The notes under the pieces were generated by a model. It did not search any database. It had not been told where the DNA came from and saw nothing but the letters and a program-made list of their open reading frames with translations. 64,000 nt of DNA, taken from JACDAL01 sp963849115 (lineage in GTDB: Bacteria; Actinomycetota; CADDZG01; WHSQ01). How positions within the stretch are numbered: position 1 is the stretch's first letter; every line of letters starts with the position of its first letter. The DNA lies in contig CAWKGK010000002.1 in the NCBI GenBank assembly GCA_963849115.1, positions 124,001 through 188,000 on the forward strand, given 5' to 3'. Made by a program: the position numbers and the translations under genes. Shown in pieces: positions 40,719 through 51,068 of the stretch.

Positions 40719-41651
40719 CTAAGAGGCCTGCTTGGAGGCTGCTCGCAGGTAGTTCTCGAGATGGCCACGGGGAGACTCGGGATGGCTTTCGGCGAACTGC
40801 TGGAGGATCTCCTTTTCCTTGCGCGAGAGCTTCTTCGGCACCTCTATCTCGAGGCGCACCAACAGATCCGAGGTTCCTCCCTTGGGTCGCGGGGCACCTC
40901 GTCCTCTCACCCTGAGGACCTTGCCCGACGAGCTCCCTGCAGGCACCTTCACGGTGACTGAGCCGTCGAGCGTAGGCACCTCAATTTTGGCCCCCAGCGA
41001 GGCCTCGGCGAAGGTGACGGGCACGGTCAGGGTGAGGTCGCCGCTCGGGGAGCGCTCGAAGATGGGATGGGGCTCGACGTGCACTCGCACGAAGAGGTCG
41101 CCCGGGGGCCCGCCACCCGAAGCGGCCCCGCCCTTGCCGGCGATCTTGATCCGAGCACCGTCGGCCACCCCTGCGGGAACCCGAATCTTGGTTCCGCCAT
41201 TGAGGGTCAGCAGCGCGCCTTCGATTGCCTCGTCGAACCCGAGCGTGGTCTCGGTCTCGACATCCTGGCCGCGCCGCGCCCCGAAACCGAAGTCGCCGCC
41301 CCTGCCCCCGATGAGGTCCTCGAAGATGCTGCCGATGTCTCCCATGTCACCGATGTTGACGCGTACGCCCCCGCCGCGGTTAGGCCCGAATCCATAGATT
41401 CGCTCCCCGCCCGCCTCCACCAGGCGGCGCATTTCGTCGTACTCAGCCCGCTTGGTGTCGTTTGACAGAACCGCGTGGGCCTCGGAGATCTCCTTGAAGC
41501 GGGCCTCCGCCTGCGCGTCCCCCTTGTTGGCGTCGGGATGGAACTTCTGGGCGAGCTTTCGGTAGGCCTTCTTGATCTCGTCCTTGGATACGTCCTTGGC
41601 AACGCCGAGCACCGCGTAGTAGTCCTTCTCCGCCCAGTCACGCTGCCCCAT
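40719..41651 (-). CDS. dnaJ: DnaJ-type co-chaperone without zinc fingers (DnaJ1/CbpA-like)
   Basis: A 310-residue protein: J domain with HPD (KFHPDAN, about 38), a Gly-rich region with RGGG and GGRGGDFGF, then two beta-barrel client domains. The CxxCxGxG zinc-finger repeats are absent, so it is the type II form. It stimulates DnaK ATPase. The gene follows grpE by 2 bases. Confidence 0.92.
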   Translation of the reverse strand: MGQRDWAEKDYYAVLGVAKDVSKDEIKKAYRKLAQKFHPDANKGDAQAEARFKEISEAHAVLSNDTKRAEYDEMRRLVEAGGERIYGFGPNRGGGVRVNIGDMGDIGSIFEDLIGGRGGDFGFGARRGQDVETETTLGFDEAIEGALLTLNGGTKIRVPAGVADGARIKIAGKGGAASGGGPPGDLFVRVHVEPHPIFERSPSGDLTLTVPVTFAEASLGAKIEVPTLDGSVTVKVPAGSSSGKVLRVRGRGAPRPKGGTSDLLVRLEIEVPKKLSRKEKEILQQFAESHPESPRGHLENYLRAASKQAS

Positions 41652-41653
41652 GG

Positions 41654-42234
41654 CTACCCCTCCACCGCCTCGTCCGCCTCGGGCGGGCGAGCCACGGAAA
41701 CCATCGCATGGCGGACGATGTGGCCTTTCAGCCGGTAGCCACGCCGCATGACCATGGTGCTGGTGGGCTCGGAGACCTCTGGGTCCTCGTGCACCTCGAA
41801 AGCCTCATGAACGACCGGGTCGAACGGCACACCCTCGGCCGGTATCTCTTCGAGACCTTCGTCCGCCAGCGTGGCGCGCAACTGCTTGTAGACCATCTCT
41901 ATGCCGGGGCCACCTTCCCCGTGGGCCAAGGCTGCCTCGAAGTTGTCGAGCACCGGCAGCAGCGCCTCCACAATCCGTTGAGCTGCGCGTCCGGCCATGG
42001 CGGTCTGCTCGCGCACCATGCGGTTGCGGTAGTTGGCGAATTCGGCCCTCAATCTGAGCGCCTCGTCACGGTAGTCGTGCTGAGGCTCGGCGGGAGGGCC
42101 ACCCAGAGCCTCATCCTCAGTCGACGCCTCTTGATCGGAAGTCTCCGTCTCCGGTGAGACTCCACCGGAGACGGAGCTCGAATGTCTCTTGTCCTCGACC
42201 CTTATCGGGGGCCGGGGAGGTTGTTGCTCGGCCA

Positions 42235-42235
<1 letters not shown>
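41654..42235 (-). CDS. grpE: Nucleotide exchange factor GrpE
   Basis: A 193-residue protein: an acidic, disordered N-terminus (about 1-65), a long helix (ALRLRAEFANYRNRMVREQ) and the C-terminal beta domain (PTSTMVMRRGYRLKGHIVRHAMVSV). It releases ADP from DnaK. Its ATG shares one base with the dnaK stop (TAATG). Confidence 0.95.
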
Positions 42236-44073
<1,838 letters not shown>

Positions 44074-44130
44074 CTCTTCCTCCTGGGTTTCGACTATGGA
44101 ACTGAATATGAGCGTTCCGGGACACTATAA

Positions 44131-44151
44131 CTTGAGTGTATTGCTATCAAC
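44131..44151 (-). promoter_or_regulatory. HAIR-like HspR operator upstream of dnaK
   Basis: CTTGAGT (44131-44137), seven bases, TATCAAC (44145-44151). The first half is perfect, the second matches ACTCAAG at four of seven positions with correct spacing. On the minus strand it overlaps TTGATA and TATAGT promoter-like boxes. Confidence 0.65.
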
Positions 44152-44196
44152 CCATGGGAAGCAGACATTGTTCCCTGTCCGAGAGTCGAATCGAGT

Positions 44197-44370
44197 GGTG
44201 GCAAAACGCGACCGTGTGCGTCTGCACACACCCAAAACGTGTGTTAACGCACACCCTGTGCGTTTGCCCCGGTTTGGACGGCCGGGGCCGGGGCCGGGGG
44301 GCTGGATGGCTGGGGCGGGCGCCGGTCGAGTGGGAGAGTAACTTGTGGGGCGCCGGATCGGCTCGATAAC
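44197..44370 (+). repeat. Structured intergenic element, copy B (upstream of the etfD-like gene)
   Basis: Outer arms GGTGGCAAA (44197) and TTTGCCCC (44263), inner hairpin GTGTGC-GTCT-GCACAC (44214-44229), and AACGCACACCCTGTGCG, followed by a G-rich spacer and GAGTGGGAG (44328) with GTGGGGCGCCGGAT. It matches copy A at 770-930 in order and spacing. The stem change GGCAGA to GGCAAA is matched by TCTGCC to TTTGCC. It lies ahead of a gene in the same direction, like copy A. Confidence 0.6.
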
Positions 44371-44379
44371 GGAGGTCAG

Positions 44380-46413
44380 GTGCTCGAGAAAGTCTTGATG
44401 ACGCTTGTGATCGCGCTCAGCGCGGCCCTCTTCGCGCGCCGGGCCCGAACGCTCATCGAGCTCCTTCGGCTAGGCCGCGACGCTCCGCTCAGGCCGCGCC
44501 GCTGGGGCCAAAAGCTCACCCAACAGCTCGTGGTGGTGCTGGGCCAGAGAAAGCTCCTGCAGTGGAGCCTTCCGGGGGCCATGCACGCACTGATCTTCTG
44601 GGGCTTCGTTGTGCTCCTGACCACCATCGTGGAGGCGTTTGGCGCCGTTTACAAAGAGGACTTCGCGCTCCCCATAATCGGCCGGTGGGGGCCGCTCGGG
44701 CTGCTTCAAGACATCTTCATCGTCGCGGTGGTGGGGGGGATCGGCCTCGCCTTCGCAATCCGCAAGTTGCAGCGCCCGGAACGCTTCAGCGGCTCGCATC
44801 TGGAAGAGGCCGACTACATCCTGGGCGCCATCGCCGCCATCATGCTCACCCTCGTGCTGACGCGCGCGGCCCAGATAAGTCTGGATCGCTTTCCCTACGA
44901 CACCGCCTGGACGCCCCTATCGAAGGTTGCCGCGGCGCCGTTGGAGAGCCTTTCTCAGGATGCTCTCGACGCATTCGAGACCGTGTTCACTTGGTGGCAC
45001 TCGCTGTTGGTCCTCGGCTTCCTCGTCTATCTCACCTACTCGAAGCACCTCCACATCGTCACCGCCGGGCTGAACGTCCTGTTTACGTCGGAGCGTCCCA
45101 AAGGGGCACTCGCACCCATGCACCTGGATTTCGAGGCGATGTCTGACGACCGCTTGGGCGCCGGCAAGATCACAGACCTCACCTGGAAGCAGCTGCTCGA
45201 CGGCATGACCTGCACCGAGTGCGGCCGCTGCCAGTCGCAGTGCCCCGCATGGAACACGGGCAAGCCGTTGTCTCCGAAGCTCGTGATCATGGACCTGCGC
45301 GACGAGCTGTTCCGAGCCGGGGACTCCCTCCTCGCTGCCAAGGCAGACGAGAACGGCGGACTGGCGTCGGCCGTTGCTGAGCTTTCGCCCCTCAATCCCG
45401 ACGTGGTTGCGGACGAGGCCATCTGGGACTGCACAACGTGCGGTGCGTGCGTGCAGGCTTGTCCGGTCAACATCGAGCACATCGACGTCATCGTCGACAT
45501 GCGACGCCACCTCGTGATGAGTGAGTCGCGCTTTCCTCGCGAGATGCAGAGCGCGTTGCAGAACCTCGAAACGACGGGGAACCCGTGGGGACGGCCGCCA
45601 CAGGAACGGCTCGAGTGGATGAAGGGATCTTCCAGACAAGCCGAGTTGAAGGTGCCTCACATCTCCGACACGCCCGACGCCGAGGTGCTGTTGTGGGTGG
45701 GATGTGCCGGAGCGTTCGACGAAAGAAACCGTGGCGTCGTCTACGCGTTCGCCCGCCTCATGGAGATAGCCGGGATCTCGTTCGCGGTACTGGGGACCGA
45801 CGAGGCGTGCACCGGGGATCCGGCCCGGCGTATGGGGGCCGAGCACATCTTTCAGATGCTCGCTGAGCAGAACGTCGAGCTGCTCAACACAAACAAGCCA
45901 CAGCGCATCGTGACCACCTGCCCCCACTGTTTCAACACGATCCTCAACGAGTATCCGCAGTTCGGTGGGCATTTCGAGGTCACCCATCACACGGAGTACC
46001 TCGCCGAACTCGTCGCTGCGGGCCGGCTGCAACCACAGGAGCCCGTGACGGATTCGATCGCCTACCACGACCCTTGTTACAACGCCCGCCACAATGATCT
46101 CGTTCAGGGTGCCCGGACGGTTCTGGACGCGATCCCGGGTGCCACCCATAACGAGTTGCCCCGGCACGGCCATGGCACGTTTTGCTGCGGAGCCGGCGGC
46201 GGACGCATGTGGATGGAAGAGCGCCGAGGCAAGAAGGTGAACCTCGAGCGGGTCGACGAAGCTCTGGCGACGAACTCGGATACCGTCGTCGTGGGGTGCC
46301 CCTATTGCAACATCATGTTGTCCGACGGAGTCATCGATCGCGGCGCTAAAGATGATCTCGGGGTGACCGACTTAGCCCAGATCTTGCTGCGCTCGATAGG
46401 AGAAGAGAAATGA
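44380..46413 (+). CDS. EtfD-like membrane Fe-S oxidoreductase (HdrDE-type fusion)
   Basis: A 677-residue protein: an N-terminal membrane part with about five helices and haem-type His residues (MHALIFWGF; WWHSLLVLGF), two [4Fe-4S] motifs (CTECGRCQSQCP about 282, CTTCGACVQACP about 354) and two C-terminal CCG domains (VGCAGAF...CPHCF; CCGAGGGRMWME...GCPYCN). Mycobacterial EtfD passes electrons from electron transfer flavoprotein to quinone in fatty acid oxidation. GTG start, GGAGGTCAG upstream. Confidence 0.88.
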   Translation: MLEKVLMTLVIALSAALFARRARTLIELLRLGRDAPLRPRRWGQKLTQQLVVVLGQRKLLQWSLPGAMHALIFWGFVVLLTTIVEAFGAVYKEDFALPIIGRWGPLGLLQDIFIVAVVGGIGLAFAIRKLQRPERFSGSHLEEADYILGAIAAIMLTLVLTRAAQISLDRFPYDTAWTPLSKVAAAPLESLSQDALDAFETVFTWWHSLLVLGFLVYLTYSKHLHIVTAGLNVLFTSERPKGALAPMHLDFEAMSDDRLGAGKITDLTWKQLLDGMTCTECGRCQSQCPAWNTGKPLSPKLVIMDLRDELFRAGDSLLAAKADENGGLASAVAELSPLNPDVVADEAIWDCTTCGACVQACPVNIEHIDVIVDMRRHLVMSESRFPREMQSALQNLETTGNPWGRPPQERLEWMKGSSRQAELKVPHISDTPDAEVLLWVGCAGAFDERNRGVVYAFARLMEIAGISFAVLGTDEACTGDPARRMGAEHIFQMLAEQNVELLNTNKPQRIVTTCPHCFNTILNEYPQFGGHFEVTHHTEYLAELVAAGRLQPQEPVTDSIAYHDPCYNARHNDLVQGARTVLDAIPGATHNELPRHGHGTFCCGAGGGRMWMEERRGKKVNLERVDEALATNSDTVVVGCPYCNIMLSDGVIDRGAKDDLGVTDLAQILLRSIGEEK

Positions 46414-47135
46414 CCCTGGAGGAAGGTGTGTACGCCGAGGCCCTGCGGCACGACTCGCAGAGGTTCGTGGAGGCCGTGACGGACAACTTCGCGGCTCCGG
46501 TAGCGGGCTGCCCAGGATGGAACGTCAGGGACCTCGTCGCTCACACCGGAGAGGTGCATCGCTTCTGGAGCCAGATCGTCGAGCGAAGCCTCCAAGACCA
46601 CAGGGAGATTGAGCCCGTCCACGTTCCCTCGGACGACGAGCTGTTGGCGTGGTTCCAAGAGGGGGCCGCCCACCTAGGCATGGTCCTGTCCTCCGTAGAC
46701 GGCAGCATCGGAGTGTGGACCTGGTCGCGCCAGAAGGACGCAGCGTTCGTCAAGCGCCGCATGGCCCTGGAGACTGCGGTGCACCGCTGGGACGCTCAGT
46801 CGGCGGCGGGCAAGGCCGAGCCGATCGAGCCAGACCTGGCTCGCGACGGCGTCGACGAACTGTTAGATGTGTTCATGCCGGTCGAGGAGACTCGCCTCAC
46901 CGGACACGGGGAGACAATCCACTTTCACCAAACAGACGGCGACGGCGAGTGGATCGTGACGCTCGGGGATCGGATCACAGTGTCGCGCGGCCACGCCAGG
47001 GCGGACAGCGCGGTGCGAGGCACCGGCTCGGACCTGTTGCTAATGATGTGGCGGCGGGAGCCACCCTCTCAGCTGGAGGTTCTCGGACAGCCGGCCAACC
47101 TCGAACGCTTCCTCGCCTGGATCGACCTCAACTAA
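46410..47135 (+). CDS. Maleylpyruvate-isomerase/mycothiol-dependent family protein
   Basis: A 241-residue protein with the DinB-like N-terminal helix bundle: FAAPVAGCPGWNVRDLVAHTGEVH (about 27-50), ETAVHRWDAQSA with the family metal His, and a C-terminal SCP-like domain. Members use mycothiol in isomerase or S-transferase reactions, which supports an actinobacterial host. ATGA overlap with the etfD-like gene. Its end overlaps the convergent dcd gene by 8 bases. Confidence 0.85.
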   Translation: MTLEEGVYAEALRHDSQRFVEAVTDNFAAPVAGCPGWNVRDLVAHTGEVHRFWSQIVERSLQDHREIEPVHVPSDDELLAWFQEGAAHLGMVLSSVDGSIGVWTWSRQKDAAFVKRRMALETAVHRWDAQSAAGKAEPIEPDLARDGVDELLDVFMPVEETRLTGHGETIHFHQTDGDGEWIVTLGDRITVSRGHARADSAVRGTGSDLLLMMWRREPPSQLEVLGQPANLERFLAWIDLN

Positions 47136-47691
47136 AGTTCTCGTAGTAGCGCGACGGAGTCGGGCCGCGCTGCCCTTGATACTTCGAGCCGAGCCGGGCC
47201 GAGCCGTAGGGAGACTCGGCCGGAGACGATAGCTCGAAGAAGCTAATTTGTCCGATCTTCATGCCGGGGTAAATGGTTATCGGAAGAGTCGCGACGTTCG
47301 ACAACTCGAGCGTCAGATGACCTTGGAAGCCCGGATCGACATAGCCCGCAGTCGAGTGGATCAAGAGGCCCAGCCTCCCCAGCGAGCTCTTGCCCTCGAG
47401 GCGCGCCACAAGATCATCGGAGAGCCTTACCCGCTCACAGGTCGAGCCGAGCACGAACTCGCCCGGGTGGAGGATGAAGGGGCCCTCATCCGAAGCCTCC
47501 ACCATTTCGGTCAGGTCCTCCATCGGCTTCTTGACGTCGATGTAGGGGTGGCGGGCGTTGTGGAAGGTGCGGAAGAAGCGGTCCACGCGCAGGTCGACGG
47601 AGGAGGGTTGCACATCTGCGTCGTCGAACGGCTCGATGCCGATGCGGCCGCTCTGAAGCGCCTTGCGAATGTCCCGGTCCGAAAGAATCAC
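47128..47691 (-). CDS. dcd: dCTP deaminase
   Basis: A 187-residue trimeric enzyme: substrate loop GKSSLGRLGLLIHSTAGYVDPGF (catalytic Glu/Ser region about 107-125) and LELSN, with QRGPTPSR at the C-terminal arm. It makes dUTP, or dUMP directly in the bifunctional actinobacterial and archaeal forms; reading alone does not separate them. GTG start at 47691. Confidence 0.93.
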   Translation of the reverse strand: MILSDRDIRKALQSGRIGIEPFDDADVQPSSVDLRVDRFFRTFHNARHPYIDVKKPMEDLTEMVEASDEGPFILHPGEFVLGSTCERVRLSDDLVARLEGKSSLGRLGLLIHSTAGYVDPGFQGHLTLELSNVATLPITIYPGMKIGQISFFELSSPAESPYGSARLGSKYQGQRGPTPSRYYENFS

Positions 47692-47735
47692 GGCCGAAGT
47701 CTAGCCATGACAAGAGCTTGTACCATCGCGCGACC

Positions 47736-47806
47736 GCGGGTGTAGCTCAATGGCAGAGCGCCAGCTTCCCAAGCTGGTTACGAGGGTTCGATTCCCTTCA
47801 CCCGCT
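47736..47806 (+). tRNA. tRNA-Gly(CCC)
   Basis: Acceptor GCGGGTG pairs with CACCCGC, D-arm TAGCTCAATGGCAGAGC, anticodon stem CCAGC/GCTGG with loop TTCCCAA (anticodon CCC), T-arm GAGGGTTCGATTCCCTT. Integrase remnants follow within 1.1 kb, so it may be an integration site. Confidence 0.94.
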
Positions 47807-47831
47807 CCGACGTTATCGCAGCTCAGAACCG

Positions 47832-47878
47832 TGAACGTATGTTCGATGCGAGTGCCTCAGAAGGTCAATGTCAAACGG
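47832..47878 (-). promoter_or_regulatory. LexA/SOS-box promoter repeat, copy 1
   Basis: GAAC-GTAT-GTTC (47833-47844) with flanking GA is an actinobacterial SOS operator. On the minus strand TTGACA (47874-47869) stands 17 bases from a -10-like TCGCAT (47851-47846), with the SOS box directly after it. The 46-bp block recurs at 48582 with 36 identical positions. No gene follows downstream on this strand except antisense to the tRNA. Confidence 0.6.
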
Positions 47879-47912
47879 TTGTCAAACGGACGAGTCGGGA
47901 GGAAAAAATTCG

Positions 47913-48386
47913 ATGCCGGTGGTCGAAGGCTCGGTTGAGATTGCTGCCCCTCGACAAACCGTGTGGGAGTTCATGGCCGATCCCTCCAGGCATACCGAGC
48001 TCGGTACTTTTGTGGACGAGGTGACACTCGTGACCAAGGGAGAGATTGGCGAGGGGACGGTTTACCATGAGCGCAGCGGCCCAGCGTTCATGAAATCAAA
48101 GAGTGAGTGGACGATCACCAGGTTCGATCCGCCGCGTGAAGTGGTCCACGCCGGCAAGGAGAGCTCCATGAGCGCCGAGGCGACATGGACCTTCGAAGAG
48201 GTCGGCTCAGGGTCCACCCGGGTGACCCAGTCTCTCGATTTTCAGATGATGCCTGGATTCCGACCTCTGGGGAGAGTGCTTGAGGCGGTCTTTGGGAGGC
48301 GGTTAATGCAGCGAGAGACCACGAGGATGTTGGAAGACCTTAAACGCATAGCTGAAGCTAATGCCCCGGGATCCTCGACCCCGTGA
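47913..48386 (+). CDS. SRPBCC-fold (polyketide cyclase/START-like) protein
   Basis: A 157-residue protein: VVEGSVEIAAPRQTVWEFMAD at the start and the C-terminal long helix (VLEAVFGRRLMQRETTRMLEDLKRIAE) define the helix-grip fold. It binds small hydrophobic ligands; the function is unknown. ATG 47913 has GGAGGAAAA upstream; the frame extends further back into the SOS repeat, which I exclude. Confidence 0.82.
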   Translation: MPVVEGSVEIAAPRQTVWEFMADPSRHTELGTFVDEVTLVTKGEIGEGTVYHERSGPAFMKSKSEWTITRFDPPREVVHAGKESSMSAEATWTFEEVGSGSTRVTQSLDFQMMPGFRPLGRVLEAVFGRRLMQRETTRMLEDLKRIAEANAPGSSTP

Positions 48387-48473
48387 TCTTCACGACGCCG
48401 CGTGGAGGGCTCCTCTGTAAAGCATCAAGCCCTGCCCGTGGGCATTGAACGCAGGGCCAATTACTTTCGCGCG

Positions 48474-48810
48474 TCAGTTGTGCCCCGGGAACACGAGCGC
48501 AGCGACCTTGCTGGTGGCATCTTCGGCCATGCCGGGGATGACGTGCGAGTAAGTGTCGTAGGTCAGTGTTACGAGAGCTGTGAACATACGTTCGATCCCA
48601 GTTCCTCCGAGAGCCACTGTCAAACGGATGCTTGAGGGGAGCGTTGAACGCCGAGCTCGAAGAGGGTGCATTGCACGCTGCTGTGACTGCGCAGATAGAC
48701 GCCTCGCGTGCTTGCTCTTGCATCCCGAGCGTGACGTGCGAGTGGCGTGTCGAGCGCCAGGCTGATGCTTGGGTGGCCGAGGCGCTCTTGCCTGATCTTC
48801 GCGTGCACCC
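48474..48810 (-). pseudogene. Two degraded tyrosine-integrase C-termini in tandem
   Basis: Near 48810 the minus strand encodes VHAKIRQERLGHPSISLALDT, the integrase segment with catalytic His-box, then a frameshift and HSHVTLGMQEQAREA. Further on (about 48565-48474) another frame gives LTYDTYSHVIPGMAEDATSK with the catalytic Tyr, ending in LVFPGHN and a stop. So two integrase ends lie in tandem, separated by the second SOS repeat. Both lack the rest of the gene. They probably mark old insertions at tRNA-Gly. Confidence 0.8.
48582..48628 (-). promoter_or_regulatory. LexA/SOS-box promoter repeat, copy 2
   Basis: GAAC-ATAC-GTTC (48582-48593) with TTGACA (48623-48618) and a 17-base spacer to TGGGAT (48600-48595) on the minus strand. 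It lies between two integrase remnants. Conserved promoter boxes and operator in both copies argue that they derive from one DNA-damage-inducible mobile gene. Confidence 0.6.
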
Positions 48811-48896
48811 CGCGTCGCGGCCGTGATCGACGACGACCTGCGGTTCCCCGAGTCGAGCGCCCCCCCAGCTGTCTCGAACCCCTTTAAAGTCACGTT

Positions 48897-49676
48897 GTGG
48901 AAGGCTTGCTCTTACCTGTTGGCATCGGCTTTGTGGTCGCCTTGCTGGCTACGCCCGCGGGTGTGTCGGGAGCCTTCCTCCTGCTGCCGGTTCAGATGAG
49001 TGTGCTTCACTTCGTCGCTCCGGCCGTCAGCCCCACAAATCTGTTGTTCAACGTTATGGCAACTCCGGCAGGCATCCTCCGCTACCACAGAGAGGGTTGC
49101 CTTGACTGGGATCTAGCGCGCATTGTGATTGCTGGTACAGCTCCGGGTGTTGTCGTGGGTGCCTTTATTCGAATCAGGTACCTAGGGGATCCGCAGTCGT
49201 TCAAGGTGTTCGTCGGAGTCGTGCTGCTTGCTCTCGCGGCCAAGCTCTGGCTCGAAGTGAGCCGGGCAGTCACAAGCGTCGAAACACGCGCTCCTAAGTG
49301 GACAAAGAAGCGCGGCCTGGTCCTCGTGCTCGCAGCGTGCGTTGGCTTGATCGGTGGCATCTACGGGATCGGTGGGGGGGCGATCATCGCCCCGTTCCTC
49401 GTCGCTGTTGTCGGTCTGTCCATCTATTCAGTCGCGGGAGCTGCACTTGCAAGCACGTTCATCACCTCACTCGTCGGCATCGCTGCATTTCGTACCCTCG
49501 GCGTCTCCCCTGACTGGTCACTGGGAGCTTTGTTCGGGATCGGTGGCGCAGTGGGAAGTTACGTCGGCGCACGAGCCCAACGGAGACTCGCAGAACGCGG
49601 AGTCAAAGCTCTGCTCGCAGCGATGGTCAGCTCTCTCGGCCTGAGCTACGTGCTCGGCGCACTTCGGCGTCGATAG
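48897..49676 (+). CDS. TauE/SafE-family sulfite/anion exporter-like protein
   Basis: A 259-residue protein with about seven to eight helices and two related halves: GVSGAFLLLPVQM...SPTNLLFNVMATPAG and GIYGIGGGAIIAPFLVAV, the family motifs. Members export sulfite or organosulfur anions; the substrate is open. GTG start at 48897, in an accessory region after the integrase remnants. Confidence 0.85.
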   Translation: MEGLLLPVGIGFVVALLATPAGVSGAFLLLPVQMSVLHFVAPAVSPTNLLFNVMATPAGILRYHREGCLDWDLARIVIAGTAPGVVVGAFIRIRYLGDPQSFKVFVGVVLLALAAKLWLEVSRAVTSVETRAPKWTKKRGLVLVLAACVGLIGGIYGIGGGAIIAPFLVAVVGLSIYSVAGAALASTFITSLVGIAAFRTLGVSPDWSLGALFGIGGAVGSYVGARAQRRLAERGVKALLAAMVSSLGLSYVLGALRRR

Positions 49677-49740
49677 GTGGTCTCATCGCGGTCTCGACTG
49701 GTCGAGTCGAGTACTCGCGCCGTTCACTAGGACGGGTGGG

Positions 49741-50370
49741 TCAGCGACAACAAAGATCCTCGGCAGTCCAGAGCTCACGTCCCTCCCGCGCAGCGAAAAG
49801 GGCGATCACGATGCCTGCAAGTGGATCTGCCCACCACCAACCGAGCACAGCATTGGCTCCCAGACCGAAAAGCAGGAAGGCAGACAGGTAAGTGCAGAGC
49901 GAGGTCTGTGTCGAGTCGGCCTGCAGCGCTCGGCTGTCCAGCTCCCGAGCAACTGTCCTCTTCCGCCACGCCAGCAGAGGCATGACGATGAGCGAAACGA
50001 TCGCCAGGCCGATGCCCACCGCACTCTCCTCGGGTCGAGAGCCAGCGACGAGGTCGAGCAGTGAGCGAACCGCGACGTATGCGGCGAGCGCGAGGAAAGC
50101 GACCGCGACAAGTCTAATGGCCTTGCGCTCAACGTCCTCGGCGGTCCTGCCGCTGTGCGCCTCTGCTCGCAGCCGCCAGATCAGGATGCTGGCCGAGGAC
50201 GACTCGATCAACGAATCGAGCGCGAACCCGATGAGAGCGACCGACCCGGCAGCGATGCCCGCCGCCATGCCGACGAGGGCCTCGACGAGGTTCCACGCCA
50301 AGGTGAAGTACTCAAGCCAAAGGCCCCTGCGTAGGCTCGCACCACGGACGCTATGGGAAGCGATCTGCAT
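49741..50370 (-). CDS. Cation diffusion facilitator family protein, short
   Basis: A 209-residue protein with about six helices. GSVALIGFALDSLIESSSA is the CDF second-helix motif with its metal-binding Asp, and a second similar site (ALQADSTQTSLCTYLSAF) appears near 150. It lacks the C-terminal cytosolic domain of zinc CDFs, so the metal is uncertain. Stand-alone between TauE-like and YetF-like genes. Confidence 0.82.
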   Translation of the reverse strand: MQIASHSVRGASLRRGLWLEYFTLAWNLVEALVGMAAGIAAGSVALIGFALDSLIESSSASILIWRLRAEAHSGRTAEDVERKAIRLVAVAFLALAAYVAVRSLLDLVAGSRPEESAVGIGLAIVSLIVMPLLAWRKRTVARELDSRALQADSTQTSLCTYLSAFLLFGLGANAVLGWWWADPLAGIVIALFAAREGRELWTAEDLCCR

Positions 50371-50530
50371 TGAGAGGCAGTCTAGCCGTCCACAGCCCCG
50401 GCAACTGAACGCACTGCGACCGAGATCGAGCTGCTATCGATGCGCATCTCTTGTTGCTGCAGTCATATCCCGCAATTCCCATCGTCGGAGTAGCCTTGAA
50501 GAGCGGCGGGAAATGGAAGGAAGGGACACC

Positions 50531-51040
50531 ATGTTCGGAATGAACGCGGATCCAGCCGGCATCATACTTCGTTCTCTTGTCGTCTATGTTGGGCTGCTCA
50601 TCGGATTGCGGATAATGGGCAAACGAGAACTGGGCCAGATGACCGTCTTCGATCTCGTTGTTATCCTGCTAATCGCCAACGCCGTTCAGAACGCCATGGT
50701 CGGTGCCGACACGTCATTGCAGGGCGGTCTTATTGCCGCTGCCGTGCTGCTGCTGGTCAATCGGGCAGTATCAAAACTAAGCTACCGGTGGATGTTCTGG
50801 GGCAGGTTACTCGAAGGGATCCCCACCGTCCTGGTTCAAGACGGCCAGTTTCTTGAAAGTAGGCTCCGCAAGGAGGGGCTGGAAAAGAGTCGGATAGAGA
50901 TGGCCATGCGCGAGCACGGCATCGAGAGCATCGACGCAGTCAAGCTTGCGGTCCTGGAAACAGACGGCACCATTAGCATCGTGCCCAATGAATCGAAAGT
51001 ACTCCGCACGAAGCGGAGCGTTCGTAACATCCATCCGTGA
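50531..51040 (+). CDS. YetF/DUF421-family membrane protein
   Basis: A 169-residue protein with three N-terminal helices (YVGLLIGLRIMGKRELGQMT and VVILLIANAVQNAMVG) and a cytosolic domain PTVLVQDGQFLESRLRKEGL, the DUF421 pattern. These proteins are of unknown role, linked to spores or membranes in Bacillus. ATG 50531 has GGAAGGGA upstream; the open frame extends far upstream but is not plausible. Confidence 0.85.
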   Translation: MFGMNADPAGIILRSLVVYVGLLIGLRIMGKRELGQMTVFDLVVILLIANAVQNAMVGADTSLQGGLIAAAVLLLVNRAVSKLSYRWMFWGRLLEGIPTVLVQDGQFLESRLRKEGLEKSRIEMAMREHGIESIDAVKLAVLETDGTISIVPNESKVLRTKRSVRNIHP

Positions 51041-51068
51041 ATTGCATCCAACGAGTAGAGGAGGAACT

